DNA from: Symbiodinium sp. CCMP2592
Lineage: Eukaryota; Sar; Dinophyceae; Suessiales; Symbiodiniaceae
Length of the DNA stretch: 64,000 bases
Direction of reading: 5' to 3'
NCBI GenBank assembly: GCA_905221615.1
Contig: CAJNDT010004502.1
Span: forward strand, 339,001 to 403,000
Below the pieces are notes generated by a model. That model saw only the letters and a list, made by a program, of their open reading frames with translations, did no database searches and was not told the origin of the DNA. Below are positions 28,466 to 38,360 of the stretch, piece after piece. Positions within the stretch are counted from its first letter, which is position 1. Each line of letters starts with the position of its first letter. A program made the position numbers and the translations under genes.

Positions 28466-28990
28466 CTAGGTAGTTTTACTGCTCTGGAGACGAGCATGTG
28501 CGATGCAGTACTGTGATGTAAACAACCAGCCAAGTAAAGACCGAGCAAAGTTTGTGCTTAACAAACGGTCGACTTCATTGAATTCCGGGCCGAGTGGATG
28601 ATGAGTTGCAATATAGGATTCTCGTACGGTCTTTGGGACAGCACCACCGAGCGGACCCAACTCGCTCAGCCAGTTGTCCTTTGTGCGGGGTGCGGGGTTC
28701 GGTAGCGCAGGAGGCACCTGCATTACCGTGGTGTTTCTGGACCCTGGGTTGAATGCACCTATGTCTGCTTAACCTATGTGATAGGAGTGACCCTACTAAC
28801 CAATTAACTACTTACATTCATCAGAACCGTCAAACGAAAAACATGCGACATCTCCAATGACCATCAGCAAAACCTGCTAATCTAAGCATCCGTCTGAACA
28901 GGCAGGAGCACAGGTAAACTTCACCCAAAACCATGAAAGCAAGCATCACCAAATAGCGCTAGTACATAAACAAACAAATCCAACATAGAG
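28466..28990. other. Unique sequence, possible minus-strand frame
   Basis: A - strand open frame of 85 codons (28466-28723) reads protein-like (LSELGPLGGAVPKTVRESYI) but has no supporting signals and no known domain. The remainder shows nothing recognisable. Confidence 0.3.
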
Positions 28991-29039
28991 AACTACATGG
29001 AAATGTGTATACACAGACATATGTGAGTCTGTATACACA

Positions 29040-29640
29040 CAAACATACACCTACATACCCTCATACATGCATACCTTCCTTCCTTCATTAGTTCATTCAT
29101 TCCGTTCCATTTCATTCCTTTCCAGGTCATGTCCGTTCCATGCCAGGCCACCCCATCCCATACCATCCATGATTCCATTCATTCGTTATTCCAAGTAATT
29201 CGTCCTTCGTTTTCCTTTCGTTCATTATTCCATTCACTGGTCATTCCATTCATTCATTAGTTCTTTCATACATGCATTCTTTCCTTCCTTCACTCACTGA
29301 CCCGCTCACCCACGCACTCAGCCCTTCATGCCATAGTTCATAGTTCACTAACTCAATCCTTCACTCCTTCATTCCTTCGTGTGCTCCGTCTGGTTGAGTG
29401 AATGATTGGTTGACCTACCATTCATTCATGCATTCATCTGTTCTTTTGTTCCGTCATTCGTTAACTCATCAATTCGTTGATTCATTCATTCCTTCATTTC
29501 TTTAATCCAACATTCCTTTAATCATGCATGGATTAACTCATTCATTCATTCCCTCGTTCGTGAATTCGTTCCCTCCTGTATTCATTCATTCATTCAGTCA
29601 GTCAGTCGTTCAGTCAATCAATGAATCATTCATCTCTGCA
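29040..29640. repeat. ATTCATTC-type tetranucleotide satellite
   Basis: About 600 bp of imperfect ATTC units (ATTCATTCATTC, ATTCCTTC, ATTCGTT). Low complexity; frames through it are artefacts. Confidence 0.9.
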
Positions 29641-29688
29641 TTATTGCTTATGTGCGTATTTTCTGTACACGCCTATGGAAATCTGCAG

Positions 29689-29742
29689 GGTCGGCCCACG
29701 TTTCGCTGTGCCGGGCTCCAGAGCGGGGCTGTGCCGCTTTGC
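29689..29742 (+). CDS. Candidate Cys-rich exon
   Basis: After AATCTGCAG it reads GRPTFRCAGLQSGAVPLC and then a stop. It lies 40 bp upstream of a family A foldback with a target-site duplication. Confidence 0.35.
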
Positions 29743-29769
29743 TAGGTTTCGGGTCGGGGACTCTGGGTT

Positions 29770-29909
29770 TATTGCCATTCTTGAAGGGTCATGGGACTTA
29801 GTAACTAGGGTTCTAAGTACCTTAATTGGGGTTATAAGTAGCTATAAGTAGAGGTACCCTAATTATAGCCCTAGCTACTAGGTCCCATGATCCTTTAAGT
29901 ATTGCCATT
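29770..29909. mobile_element. Foldback family A with perfect 10-bp target-site duplication
   Basis: The element (29780-29899) runs CTTGAAGG to CCTTTAAG and is flanked on both sides by TATTGCCATT (29770-29779 and 29900-29909). A 10-bp exact duplication at the exact element ends is direct evidence that family A moved as a DNA unit. No transposase is encoded, so movement must be by an enzyme supplied elsewhere. Confidence 0.9.
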
Positions 29910-30111
29910 ATTGGAATAGGGTTTTGGGATGTGCTATACTAAAGCCACATGTATAGTGAGGAATCCTAAACTCGTGCATGTTGCATTGCGTGGCCTTGCT
30001 TCAAGTTGGTGCATCAGGGCTTAACGTTCTACAGGGGGGTGGGGTTGGGGTTTGGAGTTGAGGACCTTTTGCTTTAAGGTTGATGCTTTGGGGGCACCGG
30101 GCAGACTTATA

Positions 30112-30220
30112 CCCCAGAGGGCCATTTGCACACTACCATAATGGAATGAGGGTCCCAAAACCATAGTGGGGATGGTCTTTTGGGTGCCTAATTCCGTAGT
30201 GTATACGGACCCTTTGGGTA
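30112..30220. repeat. Foldback family E
   Basis: CCCAGAGGGCC to GGACCCTTTGGG, with CCATAATGGAATGAG pairing to CCTAATTCCGTAG. Confidence 0.7.
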
Positions 30221-30461
30221 CTATCTTTCCGGGTTTGGGTGCTTCTTAGGTGTCGGGTTCGAGAGACGTCCCCTAGTAGTAAGCCCTTCCTTAGCGGCCT
30301 TGACTCAGGTTCAGCTAACCTTTGATATTGGAGAAGCTTAGGAGCCAGGGATGATGATAATCCCTATTGAATAAGGAGCTAAAGAGCCAAGGGAACCCCA
30401 AAACCACTGGTTAGTCAGTGTTGGGCCTTCTGGGAAGTCGCGGAAGTCCGGGCAGTGGGTG

Positions 30462-30584
30462 CTTGGAGGATCACGGGACTTAGTAAGTAAGGTTATAGTA
30501 AGTACCATAATTGGGGTTATAAGTAGTTATAAGTATAGTTAGCCGTATCATAGCCCTAGTTACTAAGTCCCATGATCCTTTAAG
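30462..30584. repeat. Foldback family A
   Basis: CTTGGAGGATCACGGGACTT to AAGTCCCATGATCCTTTAAG. No target duplication visible. Confidence 0.8.
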
Positions 30585-30753
30585 TGGGGACTGTGGGTCT
30601 CGCAGTTGCGAGTTTAGGGTTTTAGAGTCTAAGAGGACTTGGGGTCCGGTGCTAAGTTGAAAAGTTTACATGTGCTAAGGCCCGACACTGAACCCTTCAT
30701 AGTAACCCTTATAGTACCCTGAACCCCCCCTAAACCCTAAACCCAATTCCCAG

Positions 30754-30857
30754 GTGCCACATCGATTGTGATCCTGGTTTCCAGAAGACTGGAGATTTGC
30801 TCTGCCACCACGGCCATTTCAACGTGCCGGACTGCCGCCACTTCTGCTGCAACTTCG
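30754..30857 (+). CDS. CCP/sushi-like exon with seven cysteines
   Basis: CCCAG plus one leading base, then CHIDCDPGFQKTGDLLCHHG and HFNVPDCRHFCCNF before a GTGTCC donor. C-x3-C-x2-GF-x(7)-C-x2-G-x(4)-P-x-C is very near the complement-control consensus. High GC at third positions. It is one of the best extracellular-module exons in the window. Confidence 0.6.
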
Positions 30858-30952
30858 GTGTCCCTACGTGCTATACCCTAATCCTTGGGCCCCGCGCCCT
30901 GTCACCTTTGTCCTGGCTTTTCAAGTGATTTGGCTCAGGCCCACCCAGAGAG

Positions 30953-31052
30953 CCCAATACCCCTTAATTAAGGAATATTCCTTAAATCATAATATTAATC
31001 TCCTTATAGTTTAAGGTATATTGCGTAATTAAGGGGTATTGGGCTCTCTGGG
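30953..31052. repeat. Foldback family Q
   Basis: CCCAGAGAGCCCAATACCCC pairs perfectly with GGGGTATTGGGCTCTCTGGG. Copy at 57857 and a diverged relative near 28361. Confidence 0.85.
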
Positions 31053-31420
31053 CACAACCTTGAAGCGCCATTCCTCAGGGTCAACCCTGGAGCTCAACAT
31101 AGCCTAAGCCTAGGGATCTAAGGACTCATAGAGGGCTCCTTTAAGGGGATCTATAGGGGTTTTATAAGGGATCTATAGGGTTTAGGGTTTAGGGGTTTAG
31201 GGTTCCTTTAAAGGGATCTATAAGAGGTCCTTTGGAGGGATCTATATGGTTTAGCTACTCATACATTAAGGCTTTTGGGCCCAAAGACCATACTACATAA
31301 GGCTTTTGGGGGCTGTTTTGATCCCTAGGGTACAAGCCCTCTACGGCGAGGTCTTTGGGCCCAACAGCCTGAAGATGAGAGTCTGCAGGGTCGTAGTTTG
31401 AAGCCTACGTAGTTGTTCAG

Positions 31421-31492
31421 AAAGCTTCCGTATTTATGCTCAAGGAACAAAAGCACAAGAAGCTGTACGACAGTGAGATCCATATCAATGGG
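31421..31492 (+). CDS. Internal exon with clean splice borders, unknown protein
   Basis: 72 nt between AGTTGTTCAG and GTAAGC, phase 0 on both sides: KASVFMLKEQKHKKLYDSEI and HING. Both borders are canonical and the peptide is plainly protein-like (Lys-rich, hydrophilic). It has no cysteines, so it may be a linker of the extracellular protein or belong to another gene. Confidence 0.55.
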
Positions 31493-31640
31493 GTAAGCTG
31501 ATGTACCGAGTTTTGAGTGGTTTGGAATTGCAGTTCTCAGAGATTCAGTAAGCCCCAACCCTTAAAGCACAATCCTCAAGCCCCAGAACCCGAACCCTGG
31601 ACCATTTATTTCTGGGGAGTTGAGATTCTTAATGCCTTAC

Positions 31641-31738
31641 TTACTTTTGGTTAGTAGGGAATGGAAGAATGGTAGATAGTAGTTAGAATTGTACCCCATT
31701 CTTCCATTCCCTACTAACCAAAGGTAAATATTCCTTTA
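31641..31738. repeat. Foldback family N
   Basis: TTACTTTTGGTTAGTAGGGA pairs with TCCCTACTAACCAAAGGTAA. A solo right arm recurs at 31787-31805. Confidence 0.8.
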
Positions 31739-31805
31739 AAGGAACCCTAAAGCCCTATAGATCCCTTTAAAGGAGCCCTATAGATCCCTACTAACCAAAG
31801 GTAAG

Positions 31806-31892
31806 CTTAGCGCTGATGAGGCCCGGATAGCTGCGGAAGAGCACCGCAGCCCAGCCACGGCCGCCTGGCATCGTGAACGACAGATCAACTAG
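31806..31892 (+). CDS. Candidate exon
   Basis: After the AAG at the end of a solo family N arm it reads LSADEARIAAEEHRSPATAA and WHRERQIN, then TAG. GC-rich codons, helical composition. It suggests that a foldback arm supplies the acceptor, as at 38262. Confidence 0.35.
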   Translation, partial: LSADEARIAAEEHRSPATAAWHRERQIN

Positions 31893-32052
31893 GACCTGGC
31901 GTAGGCCCTTATTCCCTTTTTGTAGGGTTCAGGTTCCCTGATAAGCCCCTTTAAACTAAAAGGGCACCCTTTTTATTCCTAGCTTACTCTTGGGTCTAGT
32001 CAAGAGGTGTTCTGTGTGGAGAGGAAGCAAATATGCACAGGGACAGCCGTGT

Positions 32053-32096
32053 CTGTCTGTATGTATGTATGTATGTATGTATGTATGTATATATGC

Positions 32097-32150
<54 letters not shown>

Positions 32151-32280
32151 ATGTATGTATGTATGTATGTATGTATATATATATAAGTATATATAAGTAT
32201 GGGTACACATGCGTCGTATATGCATTGAAAAGTGTGTGTGTGTGTGTCTGTGTGTGTGCGTGTGCGTTGTGTTGATTAAA
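32053..32280. repeat. GTAT/AT/GT microsatellite cluster
   Basis: GTATGTATGTAT, long (AT)n and (GT)n tracts. All long frames here are low-complexity artefacts. Confidence 0.9.
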
Positions 32281-32479
32281 ATTGCGCTCTGTCCGTGCGG
32301 AGATGCAAAAAATAAATGCGCTCCGATTAAGTAAAATCGTGGCAGTGCCAGCTGTTGGTTCTTAATTACAATATCTCGCAGCTAGTAACTCCGTTTTGAT
32401 AGTTTAAACGCTTGCTGCTGCCTGTGTGTACATGTGCAGATACAAAGTAATCTAGAAGTCTGCGTTAACGCGAGTCATT

Positions 32480-33130
32480 GTTGTGGCTTTGCATATGTCT
32501 GTGTGTTGCGATGAAGGCCTGATTATGTACAGGCGGTTACGGCTTACACATAGAGCCACGCACATGCACCCACAAATACCTATATGTGCATGGTGCTCGT
32601 TTTGCTGGATTTGGGCATGTGCCCGCCTCAGTCCAACGTATGGACGAGAAACCTTATCTCGCGACCAAGTCTTTCCGCACATCTTATCCAGGGGGCTCAT
32701 ATACACTCTCATTATGGGGATCCCACAAAATTAACAAGGATGGTACTTTAGGGGAATCCGAAGCTTGCAGCCTATTCCGGGAGGTTCGAGTAGGTGTCCG
32801 GCATGTACTACTCCGAGTTTGGGACTCTTGCCTTCGGTGTGATGCGACAGTGGCGGGAGTGTTGCTCACAACTTGGGCCCTGTAGTAGACGGCAATCCCT
32901 AAACTTCCCTAAACCATTAAGTACCCCTGGAAGCATACTTTATAGGAGCCCTATTCTAACTGCTCAGTCTCCTGTGTTAAGTCTCCTGTCTTCGACTAGG
33001 ATGATGAAGAATTGACGGCACAAAGGGTTGCCGGACGGTGTGATGCGACATTTCAGACGAGCTCAGGTGCTGCCTTGTTCGTTTGCCCGTCAGGCTCGCT
33101 TGGTCCAGCATTAATACTAACTACTGGTGA
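32480..33130 (+). CDS. Possible coding segments, Cys-containing
   Basis: Unique sequence with several overlapping + frames. The best pieces read MRQWRECCSQLGPCSRRQ (about 32830-32895) and CDATFQTSSGAALFVCPSGS (about 33040-33100). Both have Cys spacing like the other extracellular exons, but the borders are not resolved. Confidence 0.25.
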
Positions 33131-33284
33131 TAACCTTTTGGAGTCCATATATGCATGTATGTTTGCTTGCATACACATATACACACATGTATATCTGCAG
33201 TGTACTACACCCCAAAACCCTCTTCTACGTACTGAGTCTGCAACATTCGTGGTTATTTCTGGGCAGGCTCTGGGATGTAAGGTC

Positions 33285-33540
33285 GGACCGTGGACCCCAA
33301 ACCTTAAACCCTAGAACCTAAACCCCAGACCTTGTAAACCCCAAACCCCAAACCCTAAACCCAAAGCCCCATTCCCTAAACCTCGAAGGCTCGAAGCCGT
33401 AAAAGGCAAGCCCTAAGATCCTGTAGCCCTAGACCTTAATGCTCAGGGTTTAGGGGTTTAGGGCCTAGGGTTCAGGGTTTAGGGCTTATCAGGCTTTGGG
33501 TTTAGTGGGGTTTAGGGTTTAGTGTTTCAGACGTTAACCC
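33285..33540. repeat. CCCTAAA/TTTAGGG block with strand switch
   Basis: CCCTAAA orientation to about 33430 and TTTAGGG orientation after it, so the array is a head-to-head inverted telomere-like repeat. Confidence 0.8.
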
Positions 33541-33991
33541 CAATTACAGGATCATGGGACTTATATAGTAGCTTGGTTTTTTTTCAAGGACGGTAGCTAT
33601 ACTCATGTATTCAGTTTCCTCCCCGATTTCAGTTGTGTATATCCCTACTTACTACGTCAAATGATCCGCCAAGTAAACCCGAGGCTAAAAGCCCTAAAGC
33701 CTTAAAGCTCTGCTTGCAGCTTAGAGTCCTAGGGTCTAGCGGTTTGCAGCTCCTAAAATCCCAAGAGGTGCGAACCCTAAAGCCCCAAACCCTAAACCCC
33801 TAAACCCTAAGCCCTTTTGGGGCTTAAAGTCAGCGCCACCCTAAACCCTAAACCCCAAACCTCAGTGGCTCTGCACCCTAAATCCTGAACCCTAAACCCT
33901 AAACCGCCGCAGCCGGATCGAACTCGTGCCTTAGCATGCTTTGAACCATGGGGAATAGAGGAGCCTGAGTGGTTCGAATAGGGTGCCTTAC

Positions 33992-34195
33992 CTAAAGGAT
34001 CATGGGACTTAGTAACTAGGGCTCCGTAAAGGGCTCCTTAAGAGGGATCTGTAAGGTTTCTATAAATAAGGGGGGGTTGGGGGTACTTAAAGCATCTTGG
34101 GACTTAGTAACTAGGGTTATAATTAGGGTAACCATACTTATAACCCCAATTAAGGTACTTATAACCTCACTTACTAAGTCCCATGATCCTCCAAG
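33992..34195. repeat. Truncated family A followed by complete family A
   Basis: A left half (33992-34021) runs into GGGCTCC-rich repeat; a complete copy follows at 34086-34195 (CTTAAAGCATCTTGGGACTT to CCAAG). Confidence 0.75.
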
Positions 34196-34211
34196 TAGGG
34201 CTCCTCATCCC

Positions 34212-34303
34212 GGAGGGTCCATATACACTAATTGTGGAATTAAGTTCCCAAAGCCACAATAGGGATGATCTTTCCGTACCTCCATATCGGTAGTGTATAT
34301 AGG
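34212..34303. repeat. Foldback family E
   Basis: GGAGGGTCCATATACACTA pairs with TAGTGTATATAGGG; inner CCACAATAGGGATGATC. Confidence 0.7.
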
Positions 34304-34304
34304 G

Positions 34305-34680
34305 ATTGTTACCGCTAAGCCTGTAGTCTGTCAGTACTATCAGTAGGCGTCGCATGTTATCCTGTCACTTGATTTGAGGTGCGAGTGTATAGTACAGTAC
34401 CATCCGAGAGGATAGTCTAACCTCTTCTGTTCTTTGCCCGTAAAGCCCGAATCAACTAAGTGCATGGCTTGGTCGAGAGGAACAAGCAAACGAGCGGTTT
34501 CGGATTTAGAGATTGTTCGAGGCTCTACACGCATGCGCGTGCAGTATGCTTAGGCTGATCCCGACAAACACTAGAAGCCAAGGAACATATGTCGAGAACC
34601 CCCGATCCTAAACTGTCATGGGACTCTAGAATGTAGGCTACGGGTCACCCAGCAGCTGCTCAGAGGGTAAAGCCGCTAAA
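34305..34680. other. Unique sequence, no confident gene
   Basis: A - strand frame (34340-34534, 64 codons) reads KSETARLLVPLDQAMHLVDS and continues. Protein-like, but no splice or domain support. Confidence 0.3.
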
Positions 34681-34836
34681 CCCTAAGCCCTACACCCAAA
34701 ACCCGAAACATCCCTAAAAACTAAACCCTTAGCCCAAACCCTAAACCCTAAGCCCTAAACCCTAAACCTAAGCCCTAAAGCGCTAAACCCTAAATGCCTC
34801 AGCTCATTATCTTCGAAAACGCGGTCAGGGGGAAAG

Positions 34837-34899
34837 TCCTGCAGCACGACGGATCTCCTGGAGCGCACCGTGGAGGATTGCACAGGCGAGACTGCGAGG
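34837..34899 (+). CDS. Candidate CCP-like exon
   Basis: After GGGGAAAG it reads SCSTTDLLERTVEDCTGETA. C-x12-C with GC-rich codons. It lies in the run of Cys-rich exons leading to the membrane-anchor exon at 35695. Confidence 0.4.
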
Positions 34900-35051
34900 G
34901 AACCCTAAGGGCAGATAAGTAAGGGTCTGCGCATGTACGGTACAATGTAGGAACGAATGTAGGGATCTCTAGGGTTCCTTTAAGGGGATTTATCAGGGTT
35001 CTATATATAAGTTATCTATAGGGTTTTGGGGCTCATAGAGCTTAGGGGTTC

Positions 35052-35158
35052 GATGTAGGAACCTGATTAAGAAGCCCTGGGCCTATAACCACCGAATAGT
35101 AGGATTCGTAAACGAAACCTTAATAAAGGCGCAAGGTTTCTTAATCAGGTTCCGACAT
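35052..35158. repeat. Foldback family O
   Basis: GATGTAGGAACCTGATTAAG pairs with CTTAATCAGGTTCCGACAT. Confidence 0.75.
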
Positions 35159-35694
35159 TACTGACCAAAAAGGCGCTCCTACATATAGTATTTTCAGGGT
35201 ACATGAACCCTGAGGGGAAACGACTTTGGGATTTCTGGTCCATGGGGATGTCGGTTGTAAGGTTGATAGGGCTTTCGGCTTTCGTGCTTCACGTCAGAGT
35301 TCATGGCTCAGGGTTCCGAGTGTAGGATGAGTTTAAGACTGTAAGGCACGTTGTGTTGCTGTAGGACTTTAGCTCATCCCTTGTAGGACGCTGGAGTTCA
35401 CGAGCTTGTGCATAGGCGAGAACATATCGCACTCACAGCTTCAACTCTAAACCCCAAATCCCAAGCCCTAATACCATAAACCCCTTAAGCCCTAGACCCT
35501 ACACCCCTTTAACCTAAACCTTTAAGCGACAATCCTCACCCTTTAAGCATAAACTCTAAGCCTCATACCGGGCAGACTCGGTGGTGAGCTCGACCTCAAC
35601 ACGTGTGCAAGAAGCCTCGTAGATTTAGGGTTTAGGGTTTAGGGTTTAGGGTTCAAAAGCCATGGGATAACGTTGCCATCACCAGAAACACCAG

Positions 35695-35793
35695 GGCGAG
35701 TGTCGCAACGAGCCCCGTGGACTTGTGCTCATCATGAGCATCTTCTTCGCCGTCGTCACCCTGGTCCTCGTCATCGCCGTCATGGCCCATTAA
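35695..35793 (+). CDS. Terminal exon encoding a transmembrane anchor
   Basis: After ACACCAG, exactly 33 codons: GECRNEPR, then a 24-residue hydrophobic helix (GLVLIMSIFFAVVTLVLVIA and VMAH), then TAA. Charged residues before the helix and an almost absent cytoplasmic tail fit the end of a type I membrane protein. Third positions are nearly all G or C. It is the natural end for the Cys-rich exon series on the + strand upstream. Confidence 0.55.
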   Translation, partial: GECRNEPRGLVLIMSIFFAVVTLVLVIAVMAH

Positions 35794-35998
35794 CCCTAAA
35801 CCCTAGTTGGTGGATCAATAGTTACCTGATTTGCATCAAGCTAAACCCTAAACCCTAAAACCCTAAAGATCCCTTTAAAGGAACCCCTGAAAGGTAGCCT
35901 TATAGATCCCTTGAAAGGAACCCCAGGAGTTATATCATCAACCGTAGGTCCCATGACGCTCCAAGTAGAGAACTCTGGGAGCTTCCTCTGCTGGGCAG

Positions 35999-36059
35999 GT
36001 TTGAAAGATGGAGAGGTGTGCGACTTCTTCACCTGCCGACGCTTTCTCGCCGGTTTCAG
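35999..36059 (+). CDS. Candidate Cys-rich exon ending at a foldback
   Basis: After GCTGGGCAG it reads LKDGEVCDFFTCRRFLAGF and ends at a CAG/GTAATA donor. The donor is the first base of a family V foldback (36060-36172), so the intron would start with the foldback itself. Confidence 0.45.
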
Positions 36060-36172
36060 GTAATAAAGGGGCCTTAATAATTATCTATACTGAATTTCGG
36101 GGTTCCTTAGTATAGTTATAGTAATTAAATATACACGCAAACCCTATTCTGATTATTCCGGCCCCTACAGTA
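36060..36172. mobile_element. Foldback family V directly after an exon donor
   Basis: AGGGGCCTTAATAATTATC pairs with GATTATTCCGGCCCCT. It begins at a GTAATA donor and ends CCCCTACAG, an acceptor-like string. Copies at 50244, 56651 and 56825. Confidence 0.65.
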
Positions 36173-36285
36173 AGGGTAAGGGTTTAGGACTTTCTGGACT
36201 CCGGGTGCCTTTTTCAGAAGACCGAACCCCGAAACCCTGAACCCCAAACCCGCAAGCCTTTGCAGAATCCGTCATAAAGCCCTAA

Positions 36286-36370
36286 GGGTCCAGGTAGTCC
36301 TTCTTTTTCTTTTTGGGTACCTCAAACGGCCCTCGAGTCCTATAATAGGGAGTACTTGGACCCTCTGGGA
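36286..36370. repeat. Foldback family R
   Basis: AAGGGTCCAGGTAGTCCTT to AGTACTTGGACCCTCTGGG. Copies at 40527 and 58858. Confidence 0.65.
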
Positions 36371-36412
36371 AACCCTATAGACTATAGATCTCCGACAAAA
36401 TATTCAGCTCCA

Positions 36413-36530
36413 CATGGGAGGTTCCGAAAATTAGTGGTACCTTATTTTGTGGTCCTTGTAATAGGGATCCTACTATTACCTAGGGTACTATATCAAGGTC
36501 CCCTACTTTCGGAACCTCATGGAACCTCCC
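36413..36530. repeat. Foldback family B
   Basis: CATGGGAGGTTCCGAAAAT paired with TTTCGGAACCTC, with the right end partly duplicated (GGAACCTCATGGAACCTCCC). Confidence 0.75.
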
Positions 36531-36874
36531 AAATGATGCTATGACAATCCTTTCCATGCCCCAGACTCTCAACCCCTACGTGACACTCCAGAGCTCCACC
36601 GATGCCATGTTGCTATCCCTAGGGGTCTAAGGACTCAGACCATACTCAATACGGCTTTAGGATTGTCTTGATGCCCAAGCCTCAACCCTCCAGTCCCAAT
36701 GTCTTGCAAACATTAGAGATCTCATTTTGTCGGATTCCTTGCTATGTTTCCCTGGTATAAGCCCTTGCAAGCCCTAGACCCTTCAACCCTAAACCCTGGT
36801 ACTTAAGGAACCCCCCCCCCCTCTGTTTTGTCGGGTTTAGGATTTAGGGATCTTGCGTTTAAGGTTTAGGGTTT

Positions 36875-36983
36875 ACTACTGTTGATGGACAAAATCCTGC
36901 ATGACCCTAAGGACTCTAAACTATGGGAACTATGGTATATTCCTTATAATGGGTGATGCAGGATTTTGTCCATCAACAGTAGT
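36875..36983. repeat. Foldback family J
   Basis: ACTACTGTTGATGGACAAAA pairs perfectly with TTTTGTCCATCAACAGTAGT. Confidence 0.85.
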
Positions 36984-37120
36984 TTCATGGTTCGGGTTCA
37001 GGGTTCAGACTTTAGAGCTCACATGGTTTGAAGTTCAGCGTTTACGGCTGAGGGTGTGATGGGATCCTCCAGATTTAGGGTTCTATGTTTTAGGGTTTCG
37101 GGTTTAGGGCTTCGGGTCAG

Positions 37121-37214
37121 TTCAAGCCCTTCCATCATTGACCCGACAGAGCTATCTCACCACTGCGACGTGAATCCGAACTGCGTGTGCACACCTTTCC
37201 CAAGCCGCAAACCC
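37121..37214 (+). CDS. Cys-rich exon
   Basis: GGGTCAG plus one leading base, then SSPSIIDPTELSHHCDVNPN and CVCTPFPSRK. C-x6-C-x-C resembles an EGF or CCP fragment. It has the usual one-base entry phase. The downstream border is lost in CCCTAAA repeat. Confidence 0.45.
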
Positions 37215-37455
37215 TCAGATGCTGCGACCCAAGCCTATACCCCAAAACCCTTGAAAACAAAGCCCCTGCAAACCCTAAAACCTATAAACCCACAAACCCT
37301 AAAACCATAAACCCTAAAGCCCTAAAGCCCTAAATCCATAAACCCCAAAGCCCTAAAGCCCTAAATCCATAAACCCTAAAGCCCGAAAGCCCTAAATCCA
37401 TAAACCCTAAAGCCCTAAATCCATAAACCCTAAAACCCTAGAGCCCTAAACCCAA
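37215..37455. repeat. CCCTAAA array with CCATAAACC variants
   Basis: About 240 bp containing tandem CCCTAAAGCCCTAAATCCATAA units of about 28 bp, a locally amplified telomere-derived satellite. Confidence 0.85.
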
Positions 37456-37554
37456 AGCTCCCTGAATGCTCCACGACACTTCAACTACCTCCCCCTTCCG
37501 CCGAGGCAGCGGGTACTTCAAGTCGGCCCCTTGCCTGCTTTTGTTGTCTTTTCT

Positions 37555-37656
37555 TAGGGGTACTTAGAAGATTGTTTTTTTAAGTATTTTGGTCATTATA
37601 ATTCTTAAGAAACAGCTAAAATGATAATTGTTGCTAGGGTTCGAAGTTCAGTATAA
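37555..37656. repeat. Interspersed repeat family X
   Basis: TTAGGGGTACTTAGAAGATT, CTTAAGAAACAGCTAAAAT, GCTAGGGTTCGAAGTTCAG. Confidence 0.7.
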
Positions 37657-37856
37657 TTTTCTTTTCTCACCCTAGGGATCTAAGGACTCATATATTAAGG
37701 CTTTTGGGCGCAAGACCATAAATATATAAGGCTTTTGGGCTGTTTTGATGCCCAGGGTCAGATGTCTGGTATAGAGGAGGCCTACAAATATGAGTACCTA
37801 GTTTCCTTGCGGTGTAATATGGAAGGATGAGAAGAAGTTGGGCTTTGCATTCATAG

Positions 37857-37973
37857 CGTGCCGGCTTCACACCATTGGGTCACCATTGTGCAGCAGAGTA
37901 CAAGACAGGAAATGCGTGTAATGCATTTGCGACCCTCATCGTGCCAGAGAGGAGGTCCTCCAGTTGGTCTTGA
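37857..37973 (+). CDS. Candidate CCP-like exon
   Basis: After ATTCATAG it reads RAGFTPLGHHCAAEYKTGNA, CNAFATLIVPERRSSSWS and a stop at 37971. GF-x(5)-C-x(8)-C is sushi-like. Splice borders are weak. Confidence 0.35.
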   Translation, partial: RAGFTPLGHHCAAEYKTGNACNAFATLIVPERRSSSWS

Positions 37974-38142
37974 ACAGAGACAGACTCTTTCATGCCCCTG
38001 CGTGTCCATGTATTCGTCTCGTAAATGTGTTGCTGTATTGTAGTTGGGTTCGGGGTCTCAACGGTTTGGGTGACCCTGCGGATGCAGCGGGTGTTGTCGG
38101 TGCTTTCGTCGTACAGCTCCGAGACCATACCCCGGCCTGCTG

Positions 38143-38261
38143 CTTAAAGGATATGGGACTTAGTAACTAGGGTTATCATTGGGGTAACTATACTTATTTC
38201 TACTTTTAAACCCAATTAAGGTACTTATAACCTTACTTACTGAGGCCCATGATCCTCCAAG
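38143..38261. mobile_element. Foldback family A ending exactly at an exon
   Basis: CTTAAAGGATATGGGACTT to AGGCCCATGATCCTCCAAG. Its terminal AAG is immediately followed by the Cys-rich exon at 38262, so the foldback end would serve as the acceptor site. Confidence 0.8.
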
Positions 38262-38360
38262 TGCCAAACTGCAAACCCCGATGCACCGAGGAAGAACTAC
38301 GCTGCGATCGCTTCAACTTTAACCGCCCACGCTGTGTAGAGGACATCTGCCGCAAGGCAG
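38262..38360 (+). CDS. Cys-rich exon, borders defined by a foldback and a GT donor
   Basis: 99 nt reading PNCKPRCTEEELRCDRFNFN and RPRCVEDICRKA, five cysteines, up to CAG/GTTGAG. It has two leading and one trailing base, so it can be skipped without frame change. GC-rich codons. It is a CCP/EGF-like module of the extracellular gene family. Confidence 0.55.

Noticed and set aside
28466-28723. Minus-strand gene of 85 codons
   Set aside because: Protein-like by eye, but no splice border, no ATG context, no known domain, and opposite to the strand of all supported exons.
31956-32275. Four overlapping frames of Ile/Tyr/Val/Cys
   Set aside because: AT, GTAT and GT microsatellites on both strands; no unique coding sequence.
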